Positions 51,032-59,565 of a stretch of DNA of 64,000 nucleotides are shown piece after piece. The notes beneath the pieces were generated by a model. It made no database searches and was not told the origin of the DNA. It saw nothing but the letters and a program-made list of their open reading frames with translations. The position numbers and the translations under genes are program-made. The DNA is taken from the NCBI GenBank assembly GCA_910579585.1, contig CAJTVA010000003.1, positions 4,420 to 68,419 on the forward strand, written 5' to 3'. Position 1 is the first letter of the stretch. Each line of letters begins with the position of its first letter. This DNA comes from an uncultured Christensenella sp. Lineage in GTDB: Bacteria; Bacillota; Clostridia; Christensenellales; Borkfalkiaceae.

Positions 51032-51727
51032 ATGGAAAAATATCTAACAAACACACGATTGCTTAACTATAAGACGCAAGAAATATCAGACTTAGTAAGC
51101 ACGCGAAAATGGATAGATTTAGCTGAATTTGACAAAATAGGCGCAATTTACGATTTCGTTCAGAATGAAATTCCGCTAGGTTATAACAAATACGATAATC
51201 TTACGGCGACCCAAGTTCTTGCAGACGGCTTCGGGCAATGCAATACAAAAGCGACACTACTTATGGCACTGCTCCGCGCCGTTGATGTACCTTGCAGATT
51301 ACACGGCACAAAGGTCACAAAAGTTTTTCAACGCAGTCTTATGCCGAAAATAATGTCAAAGCTAGCCCCTCCTTTTATCGTCCATACCTGGGCGGAAGTG
51401 TTCTTCCGCGGAGAATGGTTAAGTTTAGAGGGCGCAATTTGCGACAAAGCGTATATTTCAGGCTTGCGAAAGCTGTTCCCCGAACATACGGGGAAGTTTT
51501 TCGACTATGCGGTAGCCGTAGAAGATTTTACAAACTTGCAGATTGATTGGAAAGGCGAAAACACGACGGTACAGCAACAAGCGGTTATAAAAGATTTGGG
51601 AGTATTCAACAGCCCCGACGAATTTTACCTTGAATATAAGCAAGAATACCACGGCATAAAAAAATTTTTGTACGAGAATATCGGCAGAAAGATAATGACA
51701 AAAAAGGTTGAAAAAATCCGCAACTAG
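51032..51727 (+). CDS. Transglutaminase-like cysteine protease domain protein
   Basis: A 231-residue protein of the transglutaminase-like superfamily. The catalytic cysteine is in DGFGQCNTKATLLMALLRA (around residue 70), histidine in IVHTWAEVFF and aspartate region in LSLEGAICDKAY. No signal peptide is visible, so it is probably cytoplasmic. Substrate unknown. It ends on the same four-base palindrome CTAG as the convergent cupin gene. Confidence 0.82.
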   Translation: MEKYLTNTRLLNYKTQEISDLVSTRKWIDLAEFDKIGAIYDFVQNEIPLGYNKYDNLTATQVLADGFGQCNTKATLLMALLRAVDVPCRLHGTKVTKVFQRSLMPKIMSKLAPPFIVHTWAEVFFRGEWLSLEGAICDKAYISGLRKLFPEHTGKFFDYAVAVEDFTNLQIDWKGENTTVQQQAVIKDLGVFNSPDEFYLEYKQEYHGIKKFLYENIGRKIMTKKVEKIRN

Positions 51728-52074
51728 ACGACTGCGTCCGTTATCGTGTAACCTTGTAAAGAATTCTCTTTAACCTGAATGCAGATATATTTTAACACTG
51801 TTTTATCCGAAGCAAAAAACCGCCTTTTCGCCGACGGGGATACGCGCAGCCAATCGCCTGCTTTCAGAGGAACGTTTTCCCCGTCTATTTCGGCTTTCCC
51901 CTCTCCGTCTAATACGGCGTAAATCTCTTCGTTCTCTTTATGCGAGTGAACGAACGGCACGCTTGTTGCGGCAGGCAAAGTGTTTATACTGACTTCCGCC
52001 CCTGTAAGATTGAGCGCGTCGTGCAGCTCCGTGCGCGCCTCTTCGGTAACGCTGATTTTCTTAAAATTGTTCAT
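51724..52074 (-). CDS. Small cupin domain protein
   Basis: A 116-residue single cupin. The metal-binding motif is HSHKENEEIYAVLDGEG (two histidines and a glutamate) with the second motif LKAGDWLRVSP, where the usual histidine is not present. Function cannot be read; such proteins are often sensors or isomerases. The ATG at 52074 follows GGAGG; a longer frame to 52113 is not supported. It is divergent from an HxlR-type regulator, its likely controller. Confidence 0.85.
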   Translation of the reverse strand: MNNFKKISVTEEARTELHDALNLTGAEVSINTLPAATSVPFVHSHKENEEIYAVLDGEGKAEIDGENVPLKAGDWLRVSPSAKRRFFASDKTVLKYICIQVKENSLQGYTITDAVV

Positions 52075-52136
52075 AAAAAACCTCCGATTGAATTTGTAGC
52101 CTGAGTATAGCAAAAGCGAAAGCCAAGCGCAAGAAC

Positions 52137-52220
52137 GTTACTTTTCTATTATCTGACAATAAAAAAGTTACTTGGTTTCTTTTTTAAACTATTGACTTAC
52201 GGCACTATTCTTGATACAAT
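52137..52220 (+). promoter_or_regulatory. hxlR promoter and GTTACTT direct repeats
   Basis: TTGACT (52192-52197), 17 bp, TACAAT (52215-52220) precede the plus-strand regulator. Upstream, GTTACTT occurs at 52137-52143 and again at 52167-52173, thirty bases apart, in the control region shared with the divergent cupin gene. Confidence 0.55.
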
Positions 52221-52238
52221 CACCAAAAGGAGTTAATT

Positions 52239-52571
52239 ATGCTGACGAGAGAAGAATTACCCGAATGCCCCGTTGCAACAACTGTGCAACTTATATGCAA
52301 TAAGTGGAAACTGCTTATTATCCGCAACCTCATTTATAACGAAAAACAACGTTTTACCGATTTTTTGAAGTCTATCCCGGGCATAAGCAAAAAAGTCTTA
52401 ACCGACGACTTAAGGGCTTTGGAATACGACGGCATAATCGAGAAGGAAGTTTTTGCAGAAGTGCCGCCGCGCGTGGAGTATTCCCTTACCGCACTCGGCA
52501 AAACGCTTAAACCCATATTCGACGCATTATCCGACTGGGGAACCGAATATAAAAAAGCCTTATTGAAATAA
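52239..52571 (+). CDS. HxlR family transcriptional regulator
   Basis: A 110-residue winged-helix regulator: CPVATTVQLICNKWKLLIIRNL at the N-terminus with the conserved cysteine, and PPRVEYSLTALGKTL in the wing. It is divergent from the cupin gene and probably controls it. AGGAG precedes the ATG. Confidence 0.92.
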   Translation: MLTREELPECPVATTVQLICNKWKLLIIRNLIYNEKQRFTDFLKSIPGISKKVLTDDLRALEYDGIIEKEVFAEVPPRVEYSLTALGKTLKPIFDALSDWGTEYKKALLK

Positions 52572-52572
52572 A

Positions 52573-52602
52573 GAAACGCGCCTTATATAAGGCACGTTTC
52601 TT
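52573..52602. terminator. Bidirectional terminator between hxlR and coaE
   Basis: A hairpin with arms AGAAACGCGCCTTA and its complement with one mismatch, flanked by T on both strands, between convergent genes. Confidence 0.82.
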
Positions 52603-53184
52603 TTATATGATTTTTTCTAAAATGTTCTCTGTTTTTGCCTTTAAATCCTCGAAATTACTGTCATTATGTATGACATAGTACTTCGCAAAGTCGTAATTTT
52701 CATAGTTTAACTGCGATTTTATGCGCAAAATCGCCCTTTCACGATCTATTTTGTCGCGGACTGACACAGCGGCAATTCTTTTGTCCATATCGCGCAAAAT
52801 AACGATTATGCCGTCAAAATACTTCTCTAAACCGCTCTCGAAAAGAAGCGGAACTTCGGTAAAGGATATTTTTTGCCCACTGCTTTTTTTTAAAACTTCT
52901 TCAATTATAGCGGGGTGGGTAAGCGCGTTCAAACGTTTCAAAGCCGACTTGTCGTTAAACACTATTTCCGAAAGTTTACTTCTGTCCAAGCTCCCGTCAG
53001 CGCTTATAATTCCGTCGAAATTAAGTGAAAGTTTAGCTTTGAATTCAGCGTCAAGCAACAGCTCTTTGTAAATTTCGTCACAGGAAAATACGGCGTAACC
53101 TTTCCGTTTTATGATTTCGGCAACGGTCGATTTGCCGCTGCCAATCCCCCCCGTAATTGCAAATTTCAAACTATTTTGCTTCAT
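52603..53184 (-). CDS. coaE: Dephospho-CoA kinase
   Basis: A 193-residue P-loop kinase, last step of coenzyme A synthesis. Walker A is TGGIGSGKST at about residue 12. The lid and CoA-binding segments (SCDEIYKELL, LTHPAIIEEV) fit CoaE. The ATG at 53184 lies inside the last codons of polA, so the two genes overlap by 14 bp, the frequent polA-coaE pairing. Confidence 0.94.
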   Translation of the reverse strand: MKQNSLKFAITGGIGSGKSTVAEIIKRKGYAVFSCDEIYKELLLDAEFKAKLSLNFDGIISADGSLDRSKLSEIVFNDKSALKRLNALTHPAIIEEVLKKSSGQKISFTEVPLLFESGLEKYFDGIIVILRDMDKRIAAVSVRDKIDRERAILRIKSQLNYENYDFAKYYVIHNDSNFEDLKAKTENILEKII

Positions 53185-55723
53185 ACCAGTTCTTACCCGT
53201 GTGCACTTCAACCGTCAAAGGTACTTTAAGGCTGACCGCGTTCTCCATTTTATCTTTTAAAATTGCCGCGGCGCGCTCCGCTTCTTCTTCGGGCGCTTCG
53301 AGGACAAGCTCGTCGTGAACCTGCAAAATAAGCTTTGCTTTTAATCCCTCTTCTTTAAGCGCTTTATCAACGTTCACCATAGCGATTTTTATAATGTCCG
53401 CACTTGACCCCTGCAACGGCATATTCATTGCGGCGCGCTCACCGAACTGTCTTATGTTATAGTTAGGCGATTTAATTTCTGGAATTACCCGCTTTCTGCC
53501 CGTCAACGTACTTACGTAGCCGTTGGCTTTTGCAAACTCTACGTTCTTGTTCATATAATCTTTTATCGAGCTGTAAGTTTCGAAATATTTTTCGATATAG
53601 GCTTTTGCTTTTGCGGTGGAAATATTGAGGTTGCGCGCAAGCCCGAAATCGCTTATTCCGTAAATTATTCCGAAGTTGACCGCTTTGGCTTCCCTGCGCA
53701 TTTTAGACGTAACTTCTTCAAACGACACCCCGAACACCTGCGCGGCGGTCGTTGCGTGAACGTCTTTCTCCTCTTTGTATGCGTCAATCAGCTCTTTACA
53801 GCCCGAAAAGTGCGCTAAAAGCCTTAACTCAATCTGAGAATAGTCTGCGTCGATAAAGACGTTTCCTTCGCGCGCAACGAAAATTTTTCTTAAAACCTTT
53901 CCCTCATCGTCGCGGATAGGGATATTTTGCAAATTCGGATTAGAACTCGACAACCTGCCCGTCGTTGTAACGGTCTGGTGGAAAGTAGTGTGAATAAGTC
54001 CGTCTCTTCCTATAAGCGGCTTGAAGCCGTCAAGATAGGTCGAAGAAATCTTCTGATAGAACCTGTATTTTAAAACGTCCGCTACTACGGGGTGCTTGTC
54101 AACGACTTTTTCAAGAACCTCGGCACTTGTAGAGAACTTATTTTCTGTCTTTTTCTTCTTTACCTCGGTTACGCCGAGATTAAAAAGCACCTCGCCTAAT
54201 TGCATAGGGGAATTTATATTGAATTCCTTATCGCAAGCCTTAAAAACTTTCCACTTATATTCGTCGGCACGGTCACGGAAGTGTTTCGCGAGCTCGTCCA
54301 TATCTTTTACGCTGACTTTGACACCGACCTCTTCCATACCGTAAAGAACGCCGACAAGCGGCTTTTCGATTTGCTCGTACAGCTCTTTCATATTTTCGGC
54401 TTCAAGCCTTTTAAAAGCCTTTTTGAAAATTTCAGAGACGGCAAACGCCGAAAACGCGTAATCGTACGAATAATATCCGCACAAATCTTTAAGCGGCAAG
54501 AATGCCGTTTCATAATCGCAAAGATAGTTTACAAGCAGTAAATCTTCAAAATCGCAAGAAAAATCAATACCTAGGCTCTTCAAAAAATGCATCTGGCGCT
54601 TGCAGTCGAATGTAAGGACTTTATTTTCGGAATTTGAAAAAATCGCGCGCAGGACGCTGTCGAAATCGCTTCCGCTAATATTATCGCCCGACAAAAGGTC
54701 GCTTGACACGGTAAGGGAATATTCTTTCCCGTCGACAAAAATTTCCGCCGTGCCGTCACCCAGAACGGCGCAAAATTGAGTGTTTTTTTCTAAAACGGGG
54801 CGAATTTCTTCAAAAGATTTGCAATTTATCTTCTCGGGATAGGTCACTTCAGCGGTGGTCTTACCGTCAGTTTCCTCGAAAATATTTAAGTTTAACAGAC
54901 TTCTGAACTCAAACTCGCCGAAAAGTTTCTTGACTTCCGCGTTATATTTTGTCGGCGTAACGCAGTCGGAAAGGATTATATCGAGGTCGCAATTCCTGTC
55001 AATAGTCGCAAGTTTGTAAGACAGATAAGCAAGCTCTTTATTAGATGAAATTTTCGTAAGAACCGAGCCTTTCAGCTCGTCTAAATGCTCGTAAATTCCA
55101 TCGAGCGAGCCGTAAGCATTCAAAAGGTTCAACGCAGTTTTCTCACCGATTCCCGGAACGCCGGGAATATTGTCCGAACTGTCGCCCATAAGCGCTTTTA
55201 AGTCAACTACTTGCCACGGCTCTATCCCGATTTCGGACTTGAAATTATCTTTATTAAGTTTTAAAAGGTCAGTAACCCCGCGTTTAGTAAAATGGACGTC
55301 GGTTTTGTCATCAACAAGCTGATAGCTGTCTCTGTCGCCCGTATAAAGGTAGCTGTGGACGTTGAATTTCTTAGAAAGCGTGCCTAAAATATCGTCCGCT
55401 TCTATCCCCTCTCGCTGACAGATAGCAATATTCATCGCTTTAAGAAGGTTTTTTAAAGGCTCAACCTGCACCGCCAAGTCCTCGGGCATAGGCTTCCTCG
55501 TCGCCTTGTAGCCGTCGTACATTTTGTGGCGGAAAGTCGGGGCTTTCATATCGAAAGCAACAACCAGATATTCGGGTTTTAAATCGGTCTGAATTTTAAA
55601 TAAAAGCTTGATAAAGCCGAATATCGCGTTTGTAGGCATACCGCCCGAAGTCGAAAACACGGGGGTCGCGTAAAACGCTCTGTTTAAAAGGCTGTTGCCG
55701 TCAATTAAAACTAATTTTTCCAT
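53171..55723 (-). CDS. polA: DNA polymerase I
   Basis: An 850-residue family A polymerase. It has the 5' nuclease domain (LVLIDGNSLLNRAFYA; VPGIGEKTA hairpin), a middle 3'-5' exonuclease-like domain and the polymerase domain with motif A DADYSQIELR, motif B RREAKAVNFGIIYG and motif C QVHDELVLEAP. The exonuclease region lacks the DxE catalytic motif (it reads FCAVLGDGTAE), so proofreading is probably absent, as in many Firmicutes. The ATG at 55723 is used; the longer frame to 55759 is not supported. Confidence 0.96.
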   Translation of the reverse strand: MEKLVLIDGNSLLNRAFYATPVFSTSGGMPTNAIFGFIKLLFKIQTDLKPEYLVVAFDMKAPTFRHKMYDGYKATRKPMPEDLAVQVEPLKNLLKAMNIAICQREGIEADDILGTLSKKFNVHSYLYTGDRDSYQLVDDKTDVHFTKRGVTDLLKLNKDNFKSEIGIEPWQVVDLKALMGDSSDNIPGVPGIGEKTALNLLNAYGSLDGIYEHLDELKGSVLTKISSNKELAYLSYKLATIDRNCDLDIILSDCVTPTKYNAEVKKLFGEFEFRSLLNLNIFEETDGKTTAEVTYPEKINCKSFEEIRPVLEKNTQFCAVLGDGTAEIFVDGKEYSLTVSSDLLSGDNISGSDFDSVLRAIFSNSENKVLTFDCKRQMHFLKSLGIDFSCDFEDLLLVNYLCDYETAFLPLKDLCGYYSYDYAFSAFAVSEIFKKAFKRLEAENMKELYEQIEKPLVGVLYGMEEVGVKVSVKDMDELAKHFRDRADEYKWKVFKACDKEFNINSPMQLGEVLFNLGVTEVKKKKTENKFSTSAEVLEKVVDKHPVVADVLKYRFYQKISSTYLDGFKPLIGRDGLIHTTFHQTVTTTGRLSSSNPNLQNIPIRDDEGKVLRKIFVAREGNVFIDADYSQIELRLLAHFSGCKELIDAYKEEKDVHATTAAQVFGVSFEEVTSKMRREAKAVNFGIIYGISDFGLARNLNISTAKAKAYIEKYFETYSSIKDYMNKNVEFAKANGYVSTLTGRKRVIPEIKSPNYNIRQFGERAAMNMPLQGSSADIIKIAMVNVDKALKEEGLKAKLILQVHDELVLEAPEEEAERAAAILKDKMENAVSLKVPLTVEVHTGKNWYEAK

Positions 55724-55778
55724 AGTAATAAGTTTACCACTTTCGGGAAAGAAAATCAATACTAAAACTTGAAAACGC

Positions 55779-55807
55779 TTGATTTTTGTATTGCTTTATA
55801 ATATAAT
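55779..55807 (+). promoter_or_regulatory. tRNA-Leu(CAA) promoter
   Basis: TTGATT (55779-55784), 17 bp, TATAAT (55802-55807), 13 bp before the tRNA. Confidence 0.78.
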
Positions 55808-55820
55808 AAATAAGCTATTT

Positions 55821-55907
55821 GCCGGTGTGGTGGAATTGGCAGACGCGCGGGACTCAAAATCCCGTGGTAGTGATACCGTGTGGGTTCGACCCCCACCACC
55901 GGCACCA
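55821..55907 (+). tRNA. tRNA-Leu, anticodon CAA
   Basis: An 87-nt class II tRNA with acceptor GCCGGTG/CACCGGC, long variable arm, GTTCGAC T loop and encoded CCA. The anticodon loop CTCAAAA gives CAA, reading UUG. Confidence 0.96.
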
Positions 55908-55912
55908 AAATT

Positions 55913-55953
55913 AACCTGAACCAAAGCCAAAGGTTTGGTTCAGGTTTTTTTGT
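55913..55953 (+). terminator. Terminator after tRNA-Leu(CAA)
   Basis: A 13-bp hairpin with AACCTGAACCAAA arms followed by seven T. Confidence 0.92.
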
Positions 55954-56017
55954 TATATGCCTCTTGCCAAACTTTTAAGAATGTGATATCATAAATTAAA
56001 TAAATTCGGGGGCAATT

Positions 56018-56575
56018 TTGTTAAAAGTTACTTGCATTATCGGCAGTCCGCACACTAACGGCAGTTGTGCATATCTTGTCGATAAATGGATTAATGGAAT
56101 AGACGCTTCTACCGCCGTCGTAAAAAAATATTGCGTAAGCGAAATTGAAATGAATTACTGTTACGGCTGTAAAAAGTGTTATACAAGCGGCGAATGTGTT
56201 CAAAACGACGGTGTTAAAAATGTTGTGCTAGATATTTTAAATTCAGATTACGTTATAATTGCCGCTCCGTCCTGGTGGGCAGACGTTCCCGCACAGCTTA
56301 AGACGCTTTTCGACAGAACTACCCCTTACGGCGATACAAACCCGAACCGCAAATATAAAGCCGATAAAACCATAAAAAGAATTGCAATAGCCGTCCGTGC
56401 AGGAATCAGGCAACAGGAAAACGAGCTGATTTTAAATTCTATTCAGCACTATTTCGGGCATCTGGGTATCAAAACGGTCGAAAGAGTTTCCGTTTGTCAA
56501 ACCGATTCATTAAACGATTTACTGCAAACGCGACAAAACGAAATTCAACAAGTTTTCGAATTGGTAAACGTATAG
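56018..56575 (+). CDS. NADPH-dependent FMN reductase / flavodoxin-like protein
   Basis: A 185-residue flavodoxin-fold protein of the iron-sulfur flavoprotein-like class. The FMN phosphate loop GSPHTNGSCAYL is at residues 9-20, a cysteine group CYGCKKCYTSGECVQND follows near 48-64, and APSWWADVPAQLKTLFDR binds the isoalloxazine ring. The start is a TTG at 56018 behind GGGGG. The physiological electron acceptor is unknown. Confidence 0.83.
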   Translation: MLKVTCIIGSPHTNGSCAYLVDKWINGIDASTAVVKKYCVSEIEMNYCYGCKKCYTSGECVQNDGVKNVVLDILNSDYVIIAAPSWWADVPAQLKTLFDRTTPYGDTNPNRKYKADKTIKRIAIAVRAGIRQQENELILNSIQHYFGHLGIKTVERVSVCQTDSLNDLLQTRQNEIQQVFELVNV

Positions 56576-56584
56576 GTAAAGTGA

Positions 56585-57052
56585 ATGAGCATTGAATTAG
56601 TACAAGCAAACGTAACAGACGCCGAAGAAATTTGGAAGATGCAAAAATCAGCTTTTGCAGAGTTGTTTGAAAAATATAAAGACTTTGATACAAGTCCTGC
56701 AAACGAGCCCTTGGATAAAGTAATAATGCGGTTAAGACAACCGTTTACTTATTTCTATTTTATAAGACTGAACGGCAGAAATATCGGCGCAATCAGAGTT
56801 GTAGATAAAAAACCAAGTACTGAACCGAAACGTATTTCACCGCTATTCATATTGCCTGAATTCCGCAATAAAGGGTATGCTCAATCAGCTATTTTACAAG
56901 CTGAGAATATTCACGGCGCATTAAACTGGGAATTAGAAACTATTTTACAGGAATCTGCCATCTGCCATTTATATGAGAAAACGGGTTACCGTAAGACAAA
57001 TAGAATTAAGGAAATCAACACGAATATGACCTTGATTTTCTATAAAAAATAA
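56585..57052 (+). CDS. GNAT family N-acetyltransferase
   Basis: A 155-residue GNAT protein. The acetyl-CoA motif is in LPEFRNKGYAQSAI (R/Q-x-x-G-x-A variant), with the terminal YEKTGYRK segment. Substrate unknown. It lies 9 bp after the flavodoxin-like gene and is followed without gap by the next gene, so the three form an operon. Confidence 0.88.
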   Translation: MSIELVQANVTDAEEIWKMQKSAFAELFEKYKDFDTSPANEPLDKVIMRLRQPFTYFYFIRLNGRNIGAIRVVDKKPSTEPKRISPLFILPEFRNKGYAQSAILQAENIHGALNWELETILQESAICHLYEKTGYRKTNRIKEINTNMTLIFYKK

Positions 57053-57355
57053 ATGAATATGAAAGTTGTTACGATTTGCGGGAGTATGCGATTTTCGGAA
57101 GAAATAATGAGAATCGCAACCGAACTGGAAACTGAAAAAGGCTATTGCGTTATACAGCCTGTTTATAACTGCGCGGATAAAGTTTTAAATCAAACTGAAT
57201 TACGGAATGTTACAAAGGCGCATTACAAAAAAATCGATATATCCGACGCTATTTTCGTTGTTAACGTGGGCGGATATATCGGTAATTCTGTCACGGAAGA
57301 AATAGAATATGCTAAAAATCTCGGTAAAGAAATTCTCTATTTGGAACAAAAATAA
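57053..57355 (+). CDS. Nucleoside 2-deoxyribosyltransferase-like protein
   Basis: A 100-residue Rossmann-like protein. It begins with VVTICGSMRF, keeps the DISDAIFVVNVGGYIGNSVTEEIEYA segment, which resembles the NDT/DUF4406 group with its serine and glutamate. These proteins often hydrolyse or transfer nucleoside bases. Activity not certain. Confidence 0.72.
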   Translation: MNMKVVTICGSMRFSEEIMRIATELETEKGYCVIQPVYNCADKVLNQTELRNVTKAHYKKIDISDAIFVVNVGGYIGNSVTEEIEYAKNLGKEILYLEQK

Positions 57356-58252
57356 TTATTTAAAATTCCGTTCGATAAAATCAAAATAATTTTTGGGCTT
57401 TACTGCGCTTTTGTTTTCTTTATACCAACGGTATGCACGCTTTAGCCCCTTTTCCAACGGCAAAAGCTTGAGCATAAGTTCGTTTTGCGCGGTTACGTCA
57501 AGCGCATACGGGTAGTCGTAAAAAGGAAAATAATTGCGTTGCTCGATTTCGTCGGTAACGTTTATAAAAGCCGAAGTATTACCGACAGCCGCATAACAGC
57601 ACTCTACCCACTCTTTGACGGTGACAATTGGGTTGCCCACGTTGAAAATATTTCTAGTCGGTTTTGTTCTAATTAACATATCAACAAACCTGCATAAATC
57701 TTCGACGTGAAAGAATTGCAACGGCGCAGAGCCGTCTTTCGGCAAATAAAACGGTGCATTCCTTTCGGCGCAGTCGAAAACGAAAGCTTCCCTATAAATA
57801 TTGTTATACTCGCCGTACAAATACGGCGGTCTTATAATGTAGTCGGTAGGAACTCTTTTTAATAAAACGTTTTCGGCGGCTATTTTATTCGTGCCGTAAT
57901 CGCCCCAAAATTTATTTTTACCGCACTTATCGCTTTCTTTAAAAGGCATTTTAAGCGTTTCGGGATAAACCGCGCTCGAACTTATCATAATAAAACTTTC
58001 AAAGCTTACAAGGTCGTCGAGCAACGCGTTTATATCTTCTGCCGTATAAGATGTTACGTCGATAACGACGTCGAAACGCAAGCTTTTTAACCGCCCGTTA
58101 ATTTGTTTGCGGTCGCATTCAATCAGTTTTACGTTCGGCAATTGCGGCTTCGTGTTGCGGTTAAGAACGTAAACATCGTTCCCCCTGTCCGCAAAATATT
58201 CCGCCATAAATTTGCTTACGAAAACGGTGCCGCCCGTGACTAAAATTTTCAT
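57356..58252 (-). CDS. NAD-dependent epimerase/dehydratase family protein
   Basis: A 298-residue extended short-chain dehydrogenase. The cofactor loop TGGTVFVS at residues 7-14 deviates from the usual GxxGxxG at its last glycine, and the active-site pair is kept in the YGTNK segment with the preceding serines (ISSSAVYP). It resembles the CSP41-like SDR group. Substrate unknown. It is convergent with the three-gene operon before it and there is no terminator between. Confidence 0.83.
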   Translation of the reverse strand: MKILVTGGTVFVSKFMAEYFADRGNDVYVLNRNTKPQLPNVKLIECDRKQINGRLKSLRFDVVIDVTSYTAEDINALLDDLVSFESFIMISSSAVYPETLKMPFKESDKCGKNKFWGDYGTNKIAAENVLLKRVPTDYIIRPPYLYGEYNNIYREAFVFDCAERNAPFYLPKDGSAPLQFFHVEDLCRFVDMLIRTKPTRNIFNVGNPIVTVKEWVECCYAAVGNTSAFINVTDEIEQRNYFPFYDYPYALDVTAQNELMLKLLPLEKGLKRAYRWYKENKSAVKPKNYFDFIERNFK

Positions 58253-58278
58253 TTTTTGCTCCTTGATTAATAATTAAA

Positions 58279-58316
58279 AAGAAGCTTCCCCGAACGCATC
58301 GGGGGAGCTTCTTGAA
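58279..58316 (-). terminator. Terminator after the DUF697 gene
   Basis: A long hairpin (AAGAAGCTTCCCC paired with GGGGGAGCTTCTT, one G-T) at 58279-58313, with A and T flanks, right at the stop codon of the DUF697 gene. Confidence 0.88.
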
Positions 58317-58318
58317 TT

Positions 58319-59371
58319 TTAAGCTGCCTGCGGTTTTTTGCCCTTTAACTCTTTTTCAAGCTTTTTGCACGTTTCCTCTATTTCCACTTCGGTTTCGGCA
58401 AGTTCGACTCCGTCCAAAATTTCCTGCAATCTGTACTCCTGACTGAGATATTTAATCGTCTGATAACCCATTACCGCAGTTAAAACCCCGTTCGTCAACC
58501 CCTGCACCGAAGAGTCGACTATTGCCGAAATAGCCGCGCCGAGAATGGGTATTCCTTTAACCGTATCGCCCATAGTTTTGACTAAGCTGTTACCGATTTT
58601 CAAACCACCGAGCCCGTAGGCTATCAGCGCATTCTGAAACACCCGCCCGAAAATTTTAACCAGCTTTGCATCCGACGGTCTGAAACCGTATAAAAACACA
58701 AGGTCTTTGACGAGCTGCAAATTCAAAAATACGACCAACGCCGCGTCAACCTTGCTTGTTTGCGAAAGCGCGGAATACATCGCCGACTTCATCGAGCTTT
58801 TAAAAATCAGGTCGTTTGCCGTCTTCTTGACGCTACCCGTGTAAAGCTTCGTCAACACGTTCATTATGCCTTTATCGTTGCCTGCCTTGACAGCGATTGC
58901 AAGCTCGCCGACGGTTGCTGAGTCATACCAGCCGACGCCGTCGACTTTTGCCGTTAAATCGATTATTTTATCGGCGATTTCGCGCCGAACTTTTCTGTTG
59001 TGCTTCTGTGCCGCCGATACGGTATGCACGTTCACGTTCGTTATAAAGTACGGTGACTTCATAATTTTAACGACGGGAACAATAAACAGTACTATATAAA
59101 GTATCAGGCAGACTCCTGCCGCCGCATAACCTGCGTATTGGTTGATGTCGTAGACGTTCTTTGCGACGAAAAACAGGCACGCAAACAAAAACAGACCTAT
59201 AACGGTTGCGGCTAAATTCAAAAGTATTTTCGCGCCGCGTATATTCTGCCTTTTCGTATATTTTTGTTCGTATTCGTAGATAGTCAGCTTACCGCTCTGC
59301 TTTTCCGCCTTTTGCGAAACAGGCACAAGCGCAAGGTTTTCAGAAGAGTTTTTCTCGTTTTTATTTTCCAT
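58319..59371 (-). CDS. DUF697/YcjF-like membrane protein
   Basis: A 350-residue protein. Residues 1-50 are charged, two hydrophobic segments lie near 52-73 and 81-103, then a helical domain ends in glycine-rich segments (GRVFQNALIAYGLGGLKIGNSLVKTMG) that resemble DUF697. Such proteins are often fused to or near GTPases; none is nearby. The ATG at 59371 is preceded by GGTGG. Cellular role unknown. 59372-59511 upstream is AT-rich and non-coding. Confidence 0.7.
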   Translation of the reverse strand: MENKNEKNSSENLALVPVSQKAEKQSGKLTIYEYEQKYTKRQNIRGAKILLNLAATVIGLFLFACLFFVAKNVYDINQYAGYAAAGVCLILYIVLFIVPVVKIMKSPYFITNVNVHTVSAAQKHNRKVRREIADKIIDLTAKVDGVGWYDSATVGELAIAVKAGNDKGIMNVLTKLYTGSVKKTANDLIFKSSMKSAMYSALSQTSKVDAALVVFLNLQLVKDLVFLYGFRPSDAKLVKIFGRVFQNALIAYGLGGLKIGNSLVKTMGDTVKGIPILGAAISAIVDSSVQGLTNGVLTAVMGYQTIKYLSQEYRLQEILDGVELAETEVEIEETCKKLEKELKGKKPQAA

Positions 59372-59465
59372 ACAGACCACCCCGCCTAACGCGGCGCAAT
59401 TATATTTATGTATATATTATATTTTATAATTTTCCGGCGAAAATGTCAATATCCTGCTCACGCTT

Positions 59466-59490
59466 ATTGTTGTAAATAACTTACAATAAT
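59466..59490 (+). promoter_or_regulatory. Inverted repeat upstream of the large pectate lyase
   Basis: ATTGTTGTAA and TTACAATAAT (one mismatch, five-base centre) lie 22 bp upstream of the -35 box, a suitable place for an activator site. Confidence 0.4.
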
Positions 59491-59511
59491 TGCAAAGAAT
59501 TTTCAAAAACG

Positions 59512-59540
59512 TTGACTATTATAAAACGCAGTGATATAAT
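59512..59540 (+). promoter_or_regulatory. Promoter of the large pectate lyase
   Basis: TTGACT (59512-59517), 17 bp, TATAAT (59535-59540), 25 bp before the ATG. A frame that nominally starts at 59512 is therefore not the real start. Confidence 0.82.
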
Positions 59541-59565
59541 ATATATTAGGAAAATAGGAGAAATG

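Noticed and set aside
59512..59565. Longer N-terminus for the large pectate lyase
   Set aside because: The nominal TTG start is the -35 element of a consensus promoter; the true ATG has AGGAG.
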